Positions 42,927 to 51,675 are shown, counted from the first letter of the stretch. The stretch: 64,000 nucleotides of DNA from Lentisphaerota bacterium (GCA_015061685.1 SUWD01000003.1:1-64000), one strand, 5' to 3'. Notes: a model not told the origin generated them from the sequence alone. Numbers and translations are program-made.

Positions 42927-43187
42927 ATGGACAACAAAGATACTGAATTATCTGCTGAACTCCAGATGAAACTGGATGAAGTGGAACGCAACGCCGCCAA
43001 TGAAGAAGCAAAACAGGCCCGTTTCGATCTGGACAAAGCGAAAATAGTGGCTCTTTTATGTTTCGGACTGGCATTCACTTTGGGGATCGCCTTGCGGAAA
43101 GGGGCAGTCAATTCGCTGATTTTCGGCGTATTTCTGGGGGTTGCCGGTTTTGTTACTGCCGGATTTCAGAAAGGCAAAAGGAAGTGA
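42927..43187 (+). CDS. Small membrane protein
   Basis: 86 residues. A charged N-terminal half (ELQMKLDEVERNAANEEAKQ) is followed by two hydrophobic helices (~32-46 and ~55-78) ending in a basic tail (KGKRK). The function is unknown. ATG preceded by AAAGGATTTTTTT. Its stop overlaps the GTG of the next gene. Confidence 0.65.
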   Translation: MDNKDTELSAELQMKLDEVERNAANEEAKQARFDLDKAKIVALLCFGLAFTLGIALRKGAVNSLIFGVFLGVAGFVTAGFQKGKRK

Positions 43188-44317
43188 AAAAACTTCTGCT
43201 GATACTTCTCTTTTGCCGCATATCCATGCTTGGGGGCATTACTCCGGAGCAGTTGAATAAGGTCCTCGGTGTCCCGCTGATCGGAAACAATGCCAAAGAG
43301 TGGACCCTGCCGGCTTTACAGCAGCGGGCAAAGATCCGCTTTTCCGGCAATGCCGGGAGATTTTCAGCAAAAATACGCTCCCGGATCGCCGGAGCGATGC
43401 CGGTTGAGATGATCGTTTACACCACCGGGAAAAATCAGCAGATAAAACGCATCTCCGTAATTTACGCCAATAAAGGTGATACCGGCAAACGCTATTCCAG
43501 CCGGATAAAAGAGGATAAACGCAATATTGATTCCACTCTGTCAAAGGTGCTGGGGCAAAGCAGACGCAATTCGTTCCAATCCGGTAATCTGCGGGTAAAA
43601 GCTGATATGTGGCACTCAAACTGTGCAGATATCTTTCTGGAGGTGAATAAAAATGACTTCACCATGCTTCATCTCATTCCTCCGGGAAGCGGTAAAAAAG
43701 CGAGCGGCAGCGGAGAAAAAGATTATTCCGGACATGTAAAACGCAATAAATTCGGTGATGTATTCATTCCCGATGTCCCCATGGTCGATCAGGGACCGAA
43801 AGGCTACTGTGTCCCGGCAACAGTGGAAAGAGTTTTTCTCTATTATGGAATTGCAATAGATATGCACCATCTCGCTGATATCGGCAACAGCAGCAGCGAA
43901 GATGGCACTGATACCGGTCAGATGCTCAAGGATATCACCCAAATACGCCGCCGTGCCGGATTGAAAATGGAACAGAATAAGTCTCTTTCCACCAAAACAG
44001 TCGCCCGTTATATCGACAAGGGTTATCCGCTTTTCTGGATAATGTATTCCACTTCCGGATTGGATAAAGTTTACAACTTCAGCCGCAAGAACCGGTCACA
44101 GGCGAAAACTCCGGATGAGTGGAAAAGAATGTTGAAAAAAATCTCCATTCCAGCCGATAATGAGGGGCCGCACATGTGTCTGATAATCGGTTATAACCGG
44201 GAGACCAATGAGATCGCAGTAAGCAATTCCTGGGGAGATGCCCATATCGCTCCTCTCTGGATACCGATGAAAGCCGCATCCAAAGTCTCCCGGGAAATTC
44301 TGGTGTTTATCCCATGA
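43184..44317 (+). CDS. Secreted C39-like papain-fold protein
   Basis: 377 residues from GTG 43184, which overlaps the previous stop and follows AAGGCAAAAGGAA. A signal peptide (VKKLLLILLFCRISMLGG) leads to a ~150-residue domain of unknown type and then a cysteine-peptidase-like domain of the C39 family: DVPMVDQGPKGYCVPATVER (oxyanion Gln and catalytic Cys), GPHMCLIIGYNRE (catalytic His) and AVSNSWGDAH (Asn/Asp). The key residues are intact, so it may be an active peptidase in the periplasm or an exported processing enzyme. Its link with the helicase and nuclease genes that follow is unclear. Confidence 0.8.
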   Translation: MKKLLLILLFCRISMLGGITPEQLNKVLGVPLIGNNAKEWTLPALQQRAKIRFSGNAGRFSAKIRSRIAGAMPVEMIVYTTGKNQQIKRISVIYANKGDTGKRYSSRIKEDKRNIDSTLSKVLGQSRRNSFQSGNLRVKADMWHSNCADIFLEVNKNDFTMLHLIPPGSGKKASGSGEKDYSGHVKRNKFGDVFIPDVPMVDQGPKGYCVPATVERVFLYYGIAIDMHHLADIGNSSSEDGTDTGQMLKDITQIRRRAGLKMEQNKSLSTKTVARYIDKGYPLFWIMYSTSGLDKVYNFSRKNRSQAKTPDEWKRMLKKISIPADNEGPHMCLIIGYNRETNEIAVSNSWGDAHIAPLWIPMKAASKVSREILVFIP

Positions 44318-45699
44318 TAACCTTGGAATTTCACTCCGGGACACTGGTTTTATCCGGTGTTGACCGCTTGCCGCAGGTAATTGAAAAGCTTGCCGTTTTT
44401 GATGACCGCACATCGCTTTACCGGGCAAGGGCGTGCGATTATGCCCCGATCATCATGGCTCTGCTCCGGGAAAAGATCCCCTTTTCCGACAATGCCCGCA
44501 ACTATCAAATGCTTGATAATTTGACCATGAGGGAAAATATCACCCCCCGATATCATCAGCAGCAGGCATTGACCGCCTGGATCTCCGCCGGATGCCGGGG
44601 GCAGGTTTCCCTGCCCACCGGAGCCGGGAAAACCATTCTCGCTCTGCTGGCGATTGCTCATTTGCGGCGTCCGGCATTGGTTCTGGTGCCGACGATCGAC
44701 CTGCTTACCCAGTGGTGTTCGACGATCGAACGCTTTTTCAACATCCGCTGCGGTATGCTTGGCGGCGGCAGCCGGGAGATCGGAGAGATCACGGTAAGCA
44801 CTTATGATTCAGCATTGTTGAATATGGAATTTATCGGCAATAAATTCGCCTTTCTCATTGCCGATGAGTGTCATCATCTGCCCTCTCCGGAGAATCGCCT
44901 CTGTGCCGCAATGAGTATTGCCCCATTCCGATTGGGACTTTCCGCCACACTGGATGCCGGTGGGGAATACGCCGGGATAATGCGGGATCTGATGGGGGAG
45001 ATATGCTGTGATATTTCCATAACCGACCTTGCCGGGAAGATACTTTCTCCTTACCGTGTGAAGCAGGTCAGAGTCGAATTATCCGGAGATGAGGCTGCCG
45101 CCTATCAGCACCACCGGCAGATTTACACCTCGTTTCTGCGTCGGGCGGCGATAGATTTTTCCCGGCCGGACGGCTGGAGCAGTTTTCTTATTGCCTGCTC
45201 CCGTTTTCCGGGAGGCAAGGAAGCTCTGCACAGTTTCATGACCCAGCGACACATAGCCAGAGCCGGGAAAGCCAAACTGAAAAAAATTGAAGATATACTC
45301 CGGTATCATCACGGTGAACAGATCATAATTTTCACTGCTGACAACGATGCAGCCTACACTATCGGCAGAGCATTTACGCTTCCGGTGCTTACCCACCATA
45401 CCAAAGCTGCGGAAAGGAAGCAATTTCTCGACTTTTTCCGGGCGGGGAAATATCCGGTATTGGTTACCAGCAAAGTGCTTAACGAGGGAGTAGATGTACC
45501 GCAGGCTTCGGTGGGGATAATCGTTTCAGGCAGCGGCAGTGTAAGAGAGCATGTCCAGAGACTGGGCAGGATATTGCGTACCGCTCCGGACAAGGAACAG
45601 GCGGTGCTGTATGAATTGGTCAGTGCCAACACTTCCGAAGAATCCATCAGCCGCCGACGCCGGGAACACACCGCTTACCGCAAGGGGGGATCATGCTGA
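44314..45699 (+). CDS. XPB/SSL2-like SF2 DNA helicase
   Basis: 461 residues. The N-terminal ~85 residues correspond to the damage-recognition-like domain of archaeal XPB (ends with the MLDNLTMRENITPR segment). Helicase motifs follow: VSLPTGAGKTILALLAIAHL (I), VLVPTIDLLTQW (Ia), FLIADECHHLPS (II, DECH), LGLSATLD (III), LVTSKVLNEGVDVPQASVGI (V) and VREHVQRLGRILR (VI). XPB uses ATP to unwind damaged DNA. The gene overlaps the C39 gene (ATGA) and the Bax1-like gene, which is the known archaeal partnership. Confidence 0.88.
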   Translation: MITLEFHSGTLVLSGVDRLPQVIEKLAVFDDRTSLYRARACDYAPIIMALLREKIPFSDNARNYQMLDNLTMRENITPRYHQQQALTAWISAGCRGQVSLPTGAGKTILALLAIAHLRRPALVLVPTIDLLTQWCSTIERFFNIRCGMLGGGSREIGEITVSTYDSALLNMEFIGNKFAFLIADECHHLPSPENRLCAAMSIAPFRLGLSATLDAGGEYAGIMRDLMGEICCDISITDLAGKILSPYRVKQVRVELSGDEAAAYQHHRQIYTSFLRRAAIDFSRPDGWSSFLIACSRFPGGKEALHSFMTQRHIARAGKAKLKKIEDILRYHHGEQIIIFTADNDAAYTIGRAFTLPVLTHHTKAAERKQFLDFFRAGKYPVLVTSKVLNEGVDVPQASVGIIVSGSGSVREHVQRLGRILRTAPDKEQAVLYELVSANTSEESISRRRREHTAYRKGGSC

Positions 45700-46886
45700 A
45701 AAGTGAACATTTGATCTGCCGGATAGCGGCACCTTATATCAAACCGGGATTCATTGATCCGTCGGATGCTCTGCTGCTGGATTTGAGCGGAGACCTGATA
45801 AATATTTACCGCAATGCTTTTGACAGCGGCATGAGCCGTCTGCAATTGGAGGAGCTGTCAGCTCCGCTGATCCGCCGCAGCGGAATGGTGAAAATTGCCG
45901 CCGGATTGAATAAGCTTTTGCTTGACCGCTGTGAATTTGCCGCCGCTGAGGAGATGGATTATACGGCTTTGCGGCAGAAGTGTTTTCTGCGATCGGCACA
46001 ACTTCTCAAATCCGGGGATTTTTCTGCCGGAGATTTGCGTGGATGTTCACCGAATCCGGATATTTACGGCGATCTGCCGGATTTTGAGAAACTTGCCGTT
46101 TTCAAAGAGATCACTCCTGCAGCCTTGCTCAACCGCTACAATCTGGCACAGGCACAGGGATTGCTCTTTTACGCCGGAGAATTGACGCTGAAAATCCGCA
46201 AATGCGATCATGCCGATCTGCGTAAATTGCTCAAAGCGATAAAGTTTTTCCGCTTGCTTGCCCACTTTTCCACTCCGCAGAAAAATATGATGCTGATCAA
46301 AATTTCAGGTCCCTATTCTCTTTTCGGCCCGACAGCGAAATATGCTTTGCAGCTGGCAAATCTCCTGCCTGCCGTCGTCAATCTGCCGGAGTGGGAATTG
46401 ACTGCCGCAATAAAATTCAAAAACCGTGACCTGACCTTGAAATTGTCTCCGAAAAACAATCTGGTTTCCCATTACAGCAATCTGGCGGCATATATTCCCG
46501 GAGAGATCCGGCTGTTTCATCACGCCTTTGCCGAAAAGGAGAGCCCGTGGCAAATCATCGGCGAAACGCCATTCATTGACGGCGGAAATCAGAAGATCGT
46601 ATTCCCGGATCTCTCTTTCAGACACAAGGAGAGCGGAAAAGTTTTCCATGTCGAGCTTTTTCACCGCTGGCACGCCGGACAGCTTGAAGAAAGGATATCC
46701 ATGCTGAAAAATCAGCCGCATCTGCCGCTGCTGTTGGGGATCGACCGCTCTCTTGTCAAAGACAGTGAAGCATTTGATGCTCTTTTTGCCGATGCTCCGC
46801 AGGTAAAAGAAAAGTGCTGGCTTTTCCGGGATTTCCCGGGAGTCAGCACCACGTTGAATCTCTTGAATAAAGCCCAAAAAAGATAG
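45693..46886 (+). CDS. Bax1/DUF790-like nuclease
   Basis: 397 residues. The N-terminal helical part (LKSEHLICRIAAPYIKPGFI; LQLEELSAPLIRRSGMV) matches the DUF790 family. The C-terminal ~130 residues are restriction-endonuclease-like, with PDLSFRHKESGKVFHVELFHRWHAG; the E-x-F-x-x-W pattern is that of archaeal Bax1, which cuts DNA with XPB. The start overlaps the helicase stop (ATGCTGA). Bax1 and XPB form a helicase-nuclease complex for repair in archaea (known); here they probably act the same way (inference). Confidence 0.8.
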   Translation: MLKSEHLICRIAAPYIKPGFIDPSDALLLDLSGDLINIYRNAFDSGMSRLQLEELSAPLIRRSGMVKIAAGLNKLLLDRCEFAAAEEMDYTALRQKCFLRSAQLLKSGDFSAGDLRGCSPNPDIYGDLPDFEKLAVFKEITPAALLNRYNLAQAQGLLFYAGELTLKIRKCDHADLRKLLKAIKFFRLLAHFSTPQKNMMLIKISGPYSLFGPTAKYALQLANLLPAVVNLPEWELTAAIKFKNRDLTLKLSPKNNLVSHYSNLAAYIPGEIRLFHHAFAEKESPWQIIGETPFIDGGNQKIVFPDLSFRHKESGKVFHVELFHRWHAGQLEERISMLKNQPHLPLLLGIDRSLVKDSEAFDALFADAPQVKEKCWLFRDFPGVSTTLNLLNKAQKR

Positions 46887-46895
46887 ATGCCGAAT

Positions 46896-47696
46896 TCATC
46901 TTCCCGCAGGGCGGTGATGCTTGCCAAAGCGTTTCATAACCTGCTGCAGATCCAGCCACGCATCTTTTTTTGCACTCTCCTGCCGGAGCAGATATGCCGG
47001 GTGAAATGTCGGCATTACGGGGATATTTTCGTAAGAACACCACTTGCCCCGCAATCTGGAAATGCCGCTTTCAGTTTGAAGCAGAGCTTTTGCCGCTACT
47101 GCCCCCAGACAGACGATAATTTCGGGGCGGATAAGGGCGATCTGGCGGTGAAGTGCCGGGATACATCTGGCAATTTCATCCGGAGCCGGGGCCCGGTTAT
47201 CGGTCGGACGGCATTTGACGATATTGGCGATATATACCTCCTGCCGGGAGAACTGCATGGCGGCGATCATTCTGTCCAGCAGTTGTCCGGCTTTGCCGAC
47301 AAAGGGTCTGCCCTGGAAATCTTCCTCCGCTCCGGGAGCTTCGCCTATAAACATAAGTTTTGCCTGCGGATTTCCCTCTCCGAAAACCACATTCCGTCGT
47401 CCGGTACAAAGCTGGCAGTTGCGGCAGTTTATCATTGACTGACGCAGAGTTTCCAGATCTCCGGCACCGGGATCATTTACTGCCGGAGCCGGAGGCGGCA
47501 CAACCCTCTCCTGCCGCGGCGGCGGTGGTAATGGCGGTGCTGCTGCTGCCGGAGTTTTATCTGCCGGCAAAGGCATCTCTTTTTGCGGCATTGCGGAAAA
47601 GAATTGCCGCATTTCCTCATTTTTGGCAAGTTGACCGGGATATTTTTTGCCGTTTTTTGCCAAAACTTCACATATCTGCTCGAAAAATTCCGTCAT
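46896..47696 (-). CDS. Type-4 (UdgA-family) uracil-DNA glycosylase with a proline-rich extension
   Basis: 266 residues. The catalytic domain (~80-255) has the 4Fe-4S cysteine pattern INCRNCQLCTGRRN, the GEAPGAEEDFQGRPFVGKAG motif, NIVKCRPTDNRAPAPDEIAR with Cys later in ARCIPAL, and MPTFHPAYLLRQ (second active-site motif). It removes uracil from DNA. Residues 1-~80 are an extra N-terminal stretch, including a Pro/Ala-rich linker of ~40 residues (AAAAPPLPPPPRQ) that may mediate protein contacts. It is convergent with the Bax1 gene, 9 bp away, in a DNA-repair neighbourhood. Confidence 0.92.
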   Translation of the reverse strand: MTEFFEQICEVLAKNGKKYPGQLAKNEEMRQFFSAMPQKEMPLPADKTPAAAAPPLPPPPRQERVVPPPAPAVNDPGAGDLETLRQSMINCRNCQLCTGRRNVVFGEGNPQAKLMFIGEAPGAEEDFQGRPFVGKAGQLLDRMIAAMQFSRQEVYIANIVKCRPTDNRAPAPDEIARCIPALHRQIALIRPEIIVCLGAVAAKALLQTESGISRLRGKWCSYENIPVMPTFHPAYLLRQESAKKDAWLDLQQVMKRFGKHHRPAGR

Positions 47697-47719
47697 ATTG
47701 CTGATAATAACTTTTATTT

Positions 47720-47748
47720 TTGCATTTCGTGTACTATATTAATATAGA
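47720..47748 (+). promoter_or_regulatory. Promoter of argG
   Basis: TTGCAT (47720-47725), 17-bp spacer, TATAGA (47743-47748), about 70 bp before the argG ATG. A TATATT overlaps the spacer. Confidence 0.5.
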
Positions 47749-47817
47749 TGCCATACGGGCAAAATAAAAGCAGTTCCGGCAAAAAAGCCGCAAATTAACA
47801 ATTTTTGGAGAGAAAAA

Positions 47818-49020
47818 ATGAAAGTAGTCGTTGCGTATTCCGGCGGTCTTGACACTTCCGTGATCGTCAAATGGGTCAAAGAGACCTACAATGCCGAGGT
47901 TATCTGTTACTGTGCCGACGTCGGTCAGCAGGAAGAGCTGGACGGCCTTGAAGCCAAAGCTATCGCCACCGGTGCAAGCAAATGTATCATCGACGACCTC
48001 AATGAAGAATTTGCCCGGGATTTCATCTTCCCGATGCTCCAGGGTGAAGCCATCTACGAAAACAACTACCTTTTGGGTACTTCCATCGCCCGTCCTCTCA
48101 TCGCCAAACGTCTGGTCGAGGTCGCCAAAGCCGAGGGTGCCGATGCCATCTGCCACGGTGCCACCGGTAAAGGAAACGATCAGGTGCGTTTCGAGCTGAA
48201 TGCCGCCGCTATCGATCCTTCCATCAAAATTATTGCCGCATGGAGAGATCCCAACTGGCACTTCACCGGCCGTATGGATATGATCGAATATGCCAAAAAA
48301 CACAATATCCCGGTCACCGTTTCCGCAAAAAAACCGTACAGCATGGACCGCAATCTGCTCCATATCAGCTTTGAAGGCGGTATCCTGGAAGATCCCTGGA
48401 ACGAATTCCCCGAAGATATCGCTGTCATGACCGAGCCGCTCTCCAAAGCTGCCGATACTCCGGATGATGTGGTCATCACCTTTGAAAAGGGTATCCCGGT
48501 CAAAATCGACGGCAAAGAGTACAGCCCCGCCAATATCATGCGTACCCTCAACGCCATGGGTAAAAAACATGCTGTCGGCAGAATCGACATCGTGGAAAAC
48601 CGCTTCGTCGGTATGAAGTCCCGCGGCGTTTATGAAACTCCCGCCGGAACCATCCTGCAGGCTGCCCACCGCGGTCTGGAAGAGATCACCCTCGACCGTG
48701 AAGTCATGCATTTGCGTGACAGTTTGATCCCCCGCTACGCGGATATGATCTACAACGGTTTCTGGTATGCTCCGGAAAGAGAGATGCTTCAGGTCATGAT
48801 CACTGAAAGTCAGAAATTCGTTACCGGTGATGTCCGGGTCAAGCTCTACAAAGGAGCCTGCCATGTTACCGGACGGCGCAGCGAATACAGCCTTTACGAC
48901 GATGAGATCGCCAGTTTCGAAGGTGCCGAAGTTTACGATCACAAAGATGCTTCCGGCTTCATCCGTCTCAACGGTCTGCGTCTGCGGGTTCTGGCACGCA
49001 GCAAGCAGAAACGCTACTGA
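47818..49020 (+). CDS. argG: Argininosuccinate synthase
   Basis: 400 residues, typical length. It joins citrulline and aspartate with ATP in arginine biosynthesis. Signatures: the P-loop [62 protein letters not shown] and SYGxx-type [26 protein letters not shown] precedes the ATG at nine bases. A large 3' hairpin and a terminator follow. No other arg gene is nearby. Confidence 0.97.
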   Translation: MKVVVAYSGGLDTSVIVKWVKETYNAEVICYCADVGQQEELDGLEAKAIATGASKCIIDDLNEEFARDFIFPMLQGEAIYENNYLLGTSIARPLIAKRLVEVAKAEGADAICHGATGKGNDQVRFELNAAAIDPSIKIIAAWRDPNWHFTGRMDMIEYAKKHNIPVTVSAKKPYSMDRNLLHISFEGGILEDPWNEFPEDIAVMTEPLSKAADTPDDVVITFEKGIPVKIDGKEYSPANIMRTLNAMGKKHAVGRIDIVENRFVGMKSRGVYETPAGTILQAAHRGLEEITLDREVMHLRDSLIPRYADMIYNGFWYAPEREMLQVMITESQKFVTGDVRVKLYKGACHVTGRRSEYSLYDDEIASFEGAEVYDHKDASGFIRLNGLRLRVLARSKQKRY

Positions 49021-49030
49021 GCTTTTTTGA

Positions 49031-49081
49031 GCGGCACGTCAGCTTGACGGGAAGATTATAAGCTTCCTGTCAGAGTGCCGC
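49031..49081 (+). other. Large hairpin in the argG 3' region, upstream of rnc
   Basis: GCGGCAC (49031-49037) pairs with GTGCCGC (49075-49081). Within it, TGAC-GGGAAG pairs with CTTCC-T-GTCA, forming a long interrupted stem without a T-run. It lies between argG and the terminator, 74 bp before rnc. It could be a processing site or part of the argG 3' end. Confidence 0.55.
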
Positions 49082-49091
49082 AGATAAATTG

Positions 49092-49130
49092 CCCCGGCAG
49101 GGTACTGCAGTGCTGTGCCGGGGAATTTTT
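49092..49130 (+). terminator. Rho-independent terminator between argG and rnc
   Basis: CCCCGGCA (49092-49099) pairs with TGCCGGGG (49116-49123) around a 16-nt loop that may pair further, followed by AATTTTT. It sits 25 bp before the rnc start. Confidence 0.75.
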
Positions 49131-49154
49131 GTTAAAAAAGGGAAAAGATTTGCC

Positions 49155-49853
49155 ATGAGCGTTGAAAGGATCCCCCGTCTTGCCCGCCGCCTCGGTATTC
49201 CGCAGGAAAAAATACCGTTGCTGCAGGAGGCTCTCACGCACCGGACTTATGCGGTCGAACACCGTTTGGATTATGATAATCAGCGTCTGGAATTTCTCGG
49301 AGATGCGGTATTGGAGATAATTCTTACCGAATACCTTTTCCGGCGTTATCCGGAACTGCCGGAGGGTGATCTGACCAAGATCCGTTCCGCACTTGCCTGC
49401 GAAAATACCCTTGCTGATATTGCCCGTTCACTGGAGCTGGGAAATTGTCTTTTGATCGGAAACGGTGAAAAAGGGTGCGGAGGATTCGACCGGGATTCGA
49501 CGTTGTGCGATCTTTTTGAAGCGGTATTGGGGGCGTTGTATCTCTCCTGCGGCATGGAACGCACCCGTGATTTTGTCAATTCACTTTTCAAGAATGAGTT
49601 TGCCGACCCCAAGGAACTTCTGAATACTCTCAATCCGAAAGGCCGATTGCAGGAGTTTTCCCAGGGAAAGTGGCGGAAAACTCCGGAATATCATCTTTTC
49701 CGCAGCGGCGGACCGCAGCATGCACCTTTTTTTGAGGTGGAAGTCCGGGTCGACCGTTTCTGTGCCATGGGATACGGCTGCAGCCGCAAGAATGCAGAGA
49801 TCAGTGCCGCAGCGGCAATGGTGAGATTTTTTGTTAAACACTTTAATTTTTAG
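49155..49853 (+). CDS. rnc: Ribonuclease III
   Basis: 232 residues from ATG 49155. It cleaves double-stranded RNA during rRNA processing. The catalytic domain has DYDNQRLEFLGDAVLEIILT (metal-binding Glu and Asp), LPEGDLTKIRSALACEN and the second acidic site DLFEAVLGALYLS; the dsRNA-binding domain follows at ~155-230 (NPKGRLQEFSQ; GYGCSRKNAEISAAAAMVRF). The stop TAG is made of TA from the target duplication and G from an inserted mobile element (49853-50022), replacing an ancestral TAA. It is the first gene of a former rnc-acpS pair. Confidence 0.95.
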   Translation: MSVERIPRLARRLGIPQEKIPLLQEALTHRTYAVEHRLDYDNQRLEFLGDAVLEIILTEYLFRRYPELPEGDLTKIRSALACENTLADIARSLELGNCLLIGNGEKGCGGFDRDSTLCDLFEAVLGALYLSCGMERTRDFVNSLFKNEFADPKELLNTLNPKGRLQEFSQGKWRKTPEYHLFRSGGPQHAPFFEVEVRVDRFCAMGYGCSRKNAEISAAAAMVRFFVKHFNF

Positions 49854-50022
49854 ATAATGTCCCAAATTTTGTGAAACCCCAGCAGGAGCTTATAAACAAA
49901 CATTTCTGTTAACGTACGGAATATGTAACATAAGTTGTGATTTGTCAACCTGGCAAACACGGGTTCGATCCAACCGGTGGTGCATTGCGGGAAAGATTTT
50001 TCACAAAAAATGAGACAATAAT
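49853..50022. mobile_element. MITE-like element, copy 1 (170 bp)
   Basis: Ends are imperfect inverted repeats: left GATAATGTCCCAAATTTT..., right (reverse complement) ATTATTGTCTCATTTTTT..., about 18 of 24 positions identical, both followed by GTGAAA. A perfect 8-bp duplication AATTTTTA flanks it (49845-49852 and 50023-50030). The interior is shared with copy 2 (62042-62323), including GGAGCTTATAAACAAA and CACGGGTTCGATCCAACCGG. No coding capacity. The end sequence and 8-bp duplication resemble IS256/mutator-type elements, whose transposase could mobilise it in trans (inference). Confidence 0.85.
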
Positions 50023-50045
50023 AATTTTTAACCGGAGGTAAGATT

Positions 50046-50435
50046 ATGAGAATCATTGGTCTTGGTACTGACATTGTGGAAATTTCACGGATCAAAGCGG
50101 TATTGGAAAAATTCTCCGGCAGATTCCATGACCGGGTTTATACCGAAATGGAACTGATGCTCGGAGAGAGCAAAAGCGGTCATATCGCCTATTACGCCGG
50201 ACGCTGGGCCGCCAAAGAAGCCGCCGCCAAAGCTCTGGGATGCGGGATCGGGGAAAATTGTGCCTTTACTGATATTGAGATCCTCAATGATGATAACGGC
50301 AGACCGATTTTGACCTTTTCCGGTGCCGCCGCCAAATTTGCTGAATCACTCAACGTAAGCGAAGTAAAACTCTCCATCAGCCACGAAAATCACTACGCAG
50401 TTGCCACGGTGATCATTTGCGGTGAAGATAATTAA
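50046..50435 (+). CDS. acpS: Holo-[acyl-carrier-protein] synthase
   Basis: 129 residues. It transfers 4'-phosphopantetheine from CoA to acyl carrier protein. Motifs: IGLGTDIVEISRI, GRWAAKEAAAKALG and the C-terminal KLSISHENHYAVA. The ribosome site CCGGAGGTAAGATT lies directly behind the right target duplication. Without the inserted element, this start would lie only 15 bp past the rnc stop, so the pair was probably one operon before the insertion. Confidence 0.93.
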   Translation: MRIIGLGTDIVEISRIKAVLEKFSGRFHDRVYTEMELMLGESKSGHIAYYAGRWAAKEAAAKALGCGIGENCAFTDIEILNDDNGRPILTFSGAAAKFAESLNVSEVKLSISHENHYAVATVIICGEDN

Positions 50436-50522
50436 TGGTCATTGAGAGTAATCTCGTGCCTTGCTCCGCAATCCATCCGTCAGCAGTCTCCGCATAGAAA
50501 ACCGGGATGCCCTGACGACAGG

Positions 50523-51656
50523 TCAAAATTCCAATACGGAGGGAGTGAATCCGGCAACTTTTTTGGCTTTTGCCATAGTTTCGACAATGGCGACACCGTC
50601 TGCAAGAGTTACCGGATATTCACCTTGACCGGTAAGGGCCTGATAAAGATAGTACCACATGGTATCAGGATAGGTATAGCCTTTGCTCCAATCTCCCTCG
50701 ACCTGATCGAGTTTCTTTCCTCTCTGGAGGACATGACCGCGGGTTTGGACGATAGGTCTGGTCTCCTCAATGAATTGCAGATTTTCATTGGGATTGCCGT
50801 AAACCAGCGGGAAATTTTCTTTTACTCCATCCAGCCGGGTGAATTTCACTTCCGGCTTGAGGTAACGCAGTTTCATCTCTTTGCCGGTATTGTCGATGAC
50901 CAGAGAACCTCTTTTTCCCCAGATTTCGTAGAAGTGACCGGGGATAGTGGAAATGGTGGAAATTTCAAGGTCGATGATCCGGTTGTTTTCGCCGGTGAGG
51001 ATAAGTTTCACCTGATCTTCGGCATCGCCGCCGCCGATGTGGTGCTGGAGTGAACACCAGATATCTTTTACCGGAGAATTGAGCAGCTGCAACGCCTGAT
51101 CAACGAAATGCGGTCCCCAGTTGTTGAATAATCCGCCGTGACACTCTGCGAGGGTCTGCCAGTCACATCTCCGCACAAAACCGGGATGACGGTAGATTTT
51201 TACCATGGCGATCTCTCCGAGAATGCCGGAATCAATGACCTCTCTGATCTGGACGAATGCCGGTTCAAAGCGGCGGTTGCACCGCAGAAAGATTTTGCCG
51301 GGATATTTTTTATCAGCTTCCAAAAGCTGACTGACCTGCTCCATATTTACGGCAAACGGCTTGTCGATGACCGCCATTTTTCCGGCTTCCAGCACTTGCA
51401 TAGCGTGAGGGACATGGTCGCCGTTTCTGGTGGCGATGGTAATAATATCCAGAGAATCATCTTTGAGCATCTCTGCCAATGAGGAATAAATTTTTGCATT
51501 GGCAAAAACTTCCGGCAGATTTTCCCGGCGGTCAGCGGCATGATCGCAGGCGGCGGCGATTTCAAAAAAGCCGGGGAAAAGTGCCAATTCCGGGCCGTGC
51601 ATGAATCTGCCTGCTCTGCCCAGTCCGAGAATACCGACTCTGAATTTCTTATCCAT
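50523..51656 (-). CDS. Gfo/Idh/MocA-family oxidoreductase (amino-sugar operon, last gene)
   Basis: 377 residues from ATG 51656. N-terminal NAD(P)-binding Rossmann fold with VGILGLGRAGRFMHGPELAL, the DKPFAVNMEQ motif near residue ~105, then an alpha/beta substrate domain with CNRRFEPAFVQIREVI, CHGGLFNNWGPHFVDQALQL and the His/Lys neighbourhood typical of sugar dehydrogenases. It acts on an unknown sugar or inositol derivative. It is the fifth and last gene of the nag-type operon, following nagA by 19 bp. Confidence 0.8.
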   Translation of the reverse strand: MDKKFRVGILGLGRAGRFMHGPELALFPGFFEIAAACDHAADRRENLPEVFANAKIYSSLAEMLKDDSLDIITIATRNGDHVPHAMQVLEAGKMAVIDKPFAVNMEQVSQLLEADKKYPGKIFLRCNRRFEPAFVQIREVIDSGILGEIAMVKIYRHPGFVRRCDWQTLAECHGGLFNNWGPHFVDQALQLLNSPVKDIWCSLQHHIGGGDAEDQVKLILTGENNRIIDLEISTISTIPGHFYEIWGKRGSLVIDNTGKEMKLRYLKPEVKFTRLDGVKENFPLVYGNPNENLQFIEETRPIVQTRGHVLQRGKKLDQVEGDWSKGYTYPDTMWYYLYQALTGQGEYPVTLADGVAIVETMAKAKKVAGFTPSVLEF

Positions 51657-51675
51657 AAATATTTTCTTTCTCTGC

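Noticed and set aside
43058..43183. Longer N-terminus for the C39-like protein
   Set aside because: It lies inside the preceding small membrane protein gene in another frame; GTG 43184 with a signal peptide directly after it is better.
47734..48942. Long minus-strand reading frame opposite argG
   Set aside because: It mirrors the conserved argG gene frame and has no independent motif or start signal.
49031..49081. Riboswitch upstream of rnc or after argG
   Set aside because: No known aptamer signature is visible; the stem is too regular for most riboswitch cores. It was recorded only as a hairpin.
49930..49990. tRNA-like T-arm (GGTTCGATCC) in the MITE copies
   Set aside because: The T-loop-like string is present in both copies, but no matching acceptor, D or anticodon arms can be formed around it. 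It is treated as part of the repeat element.
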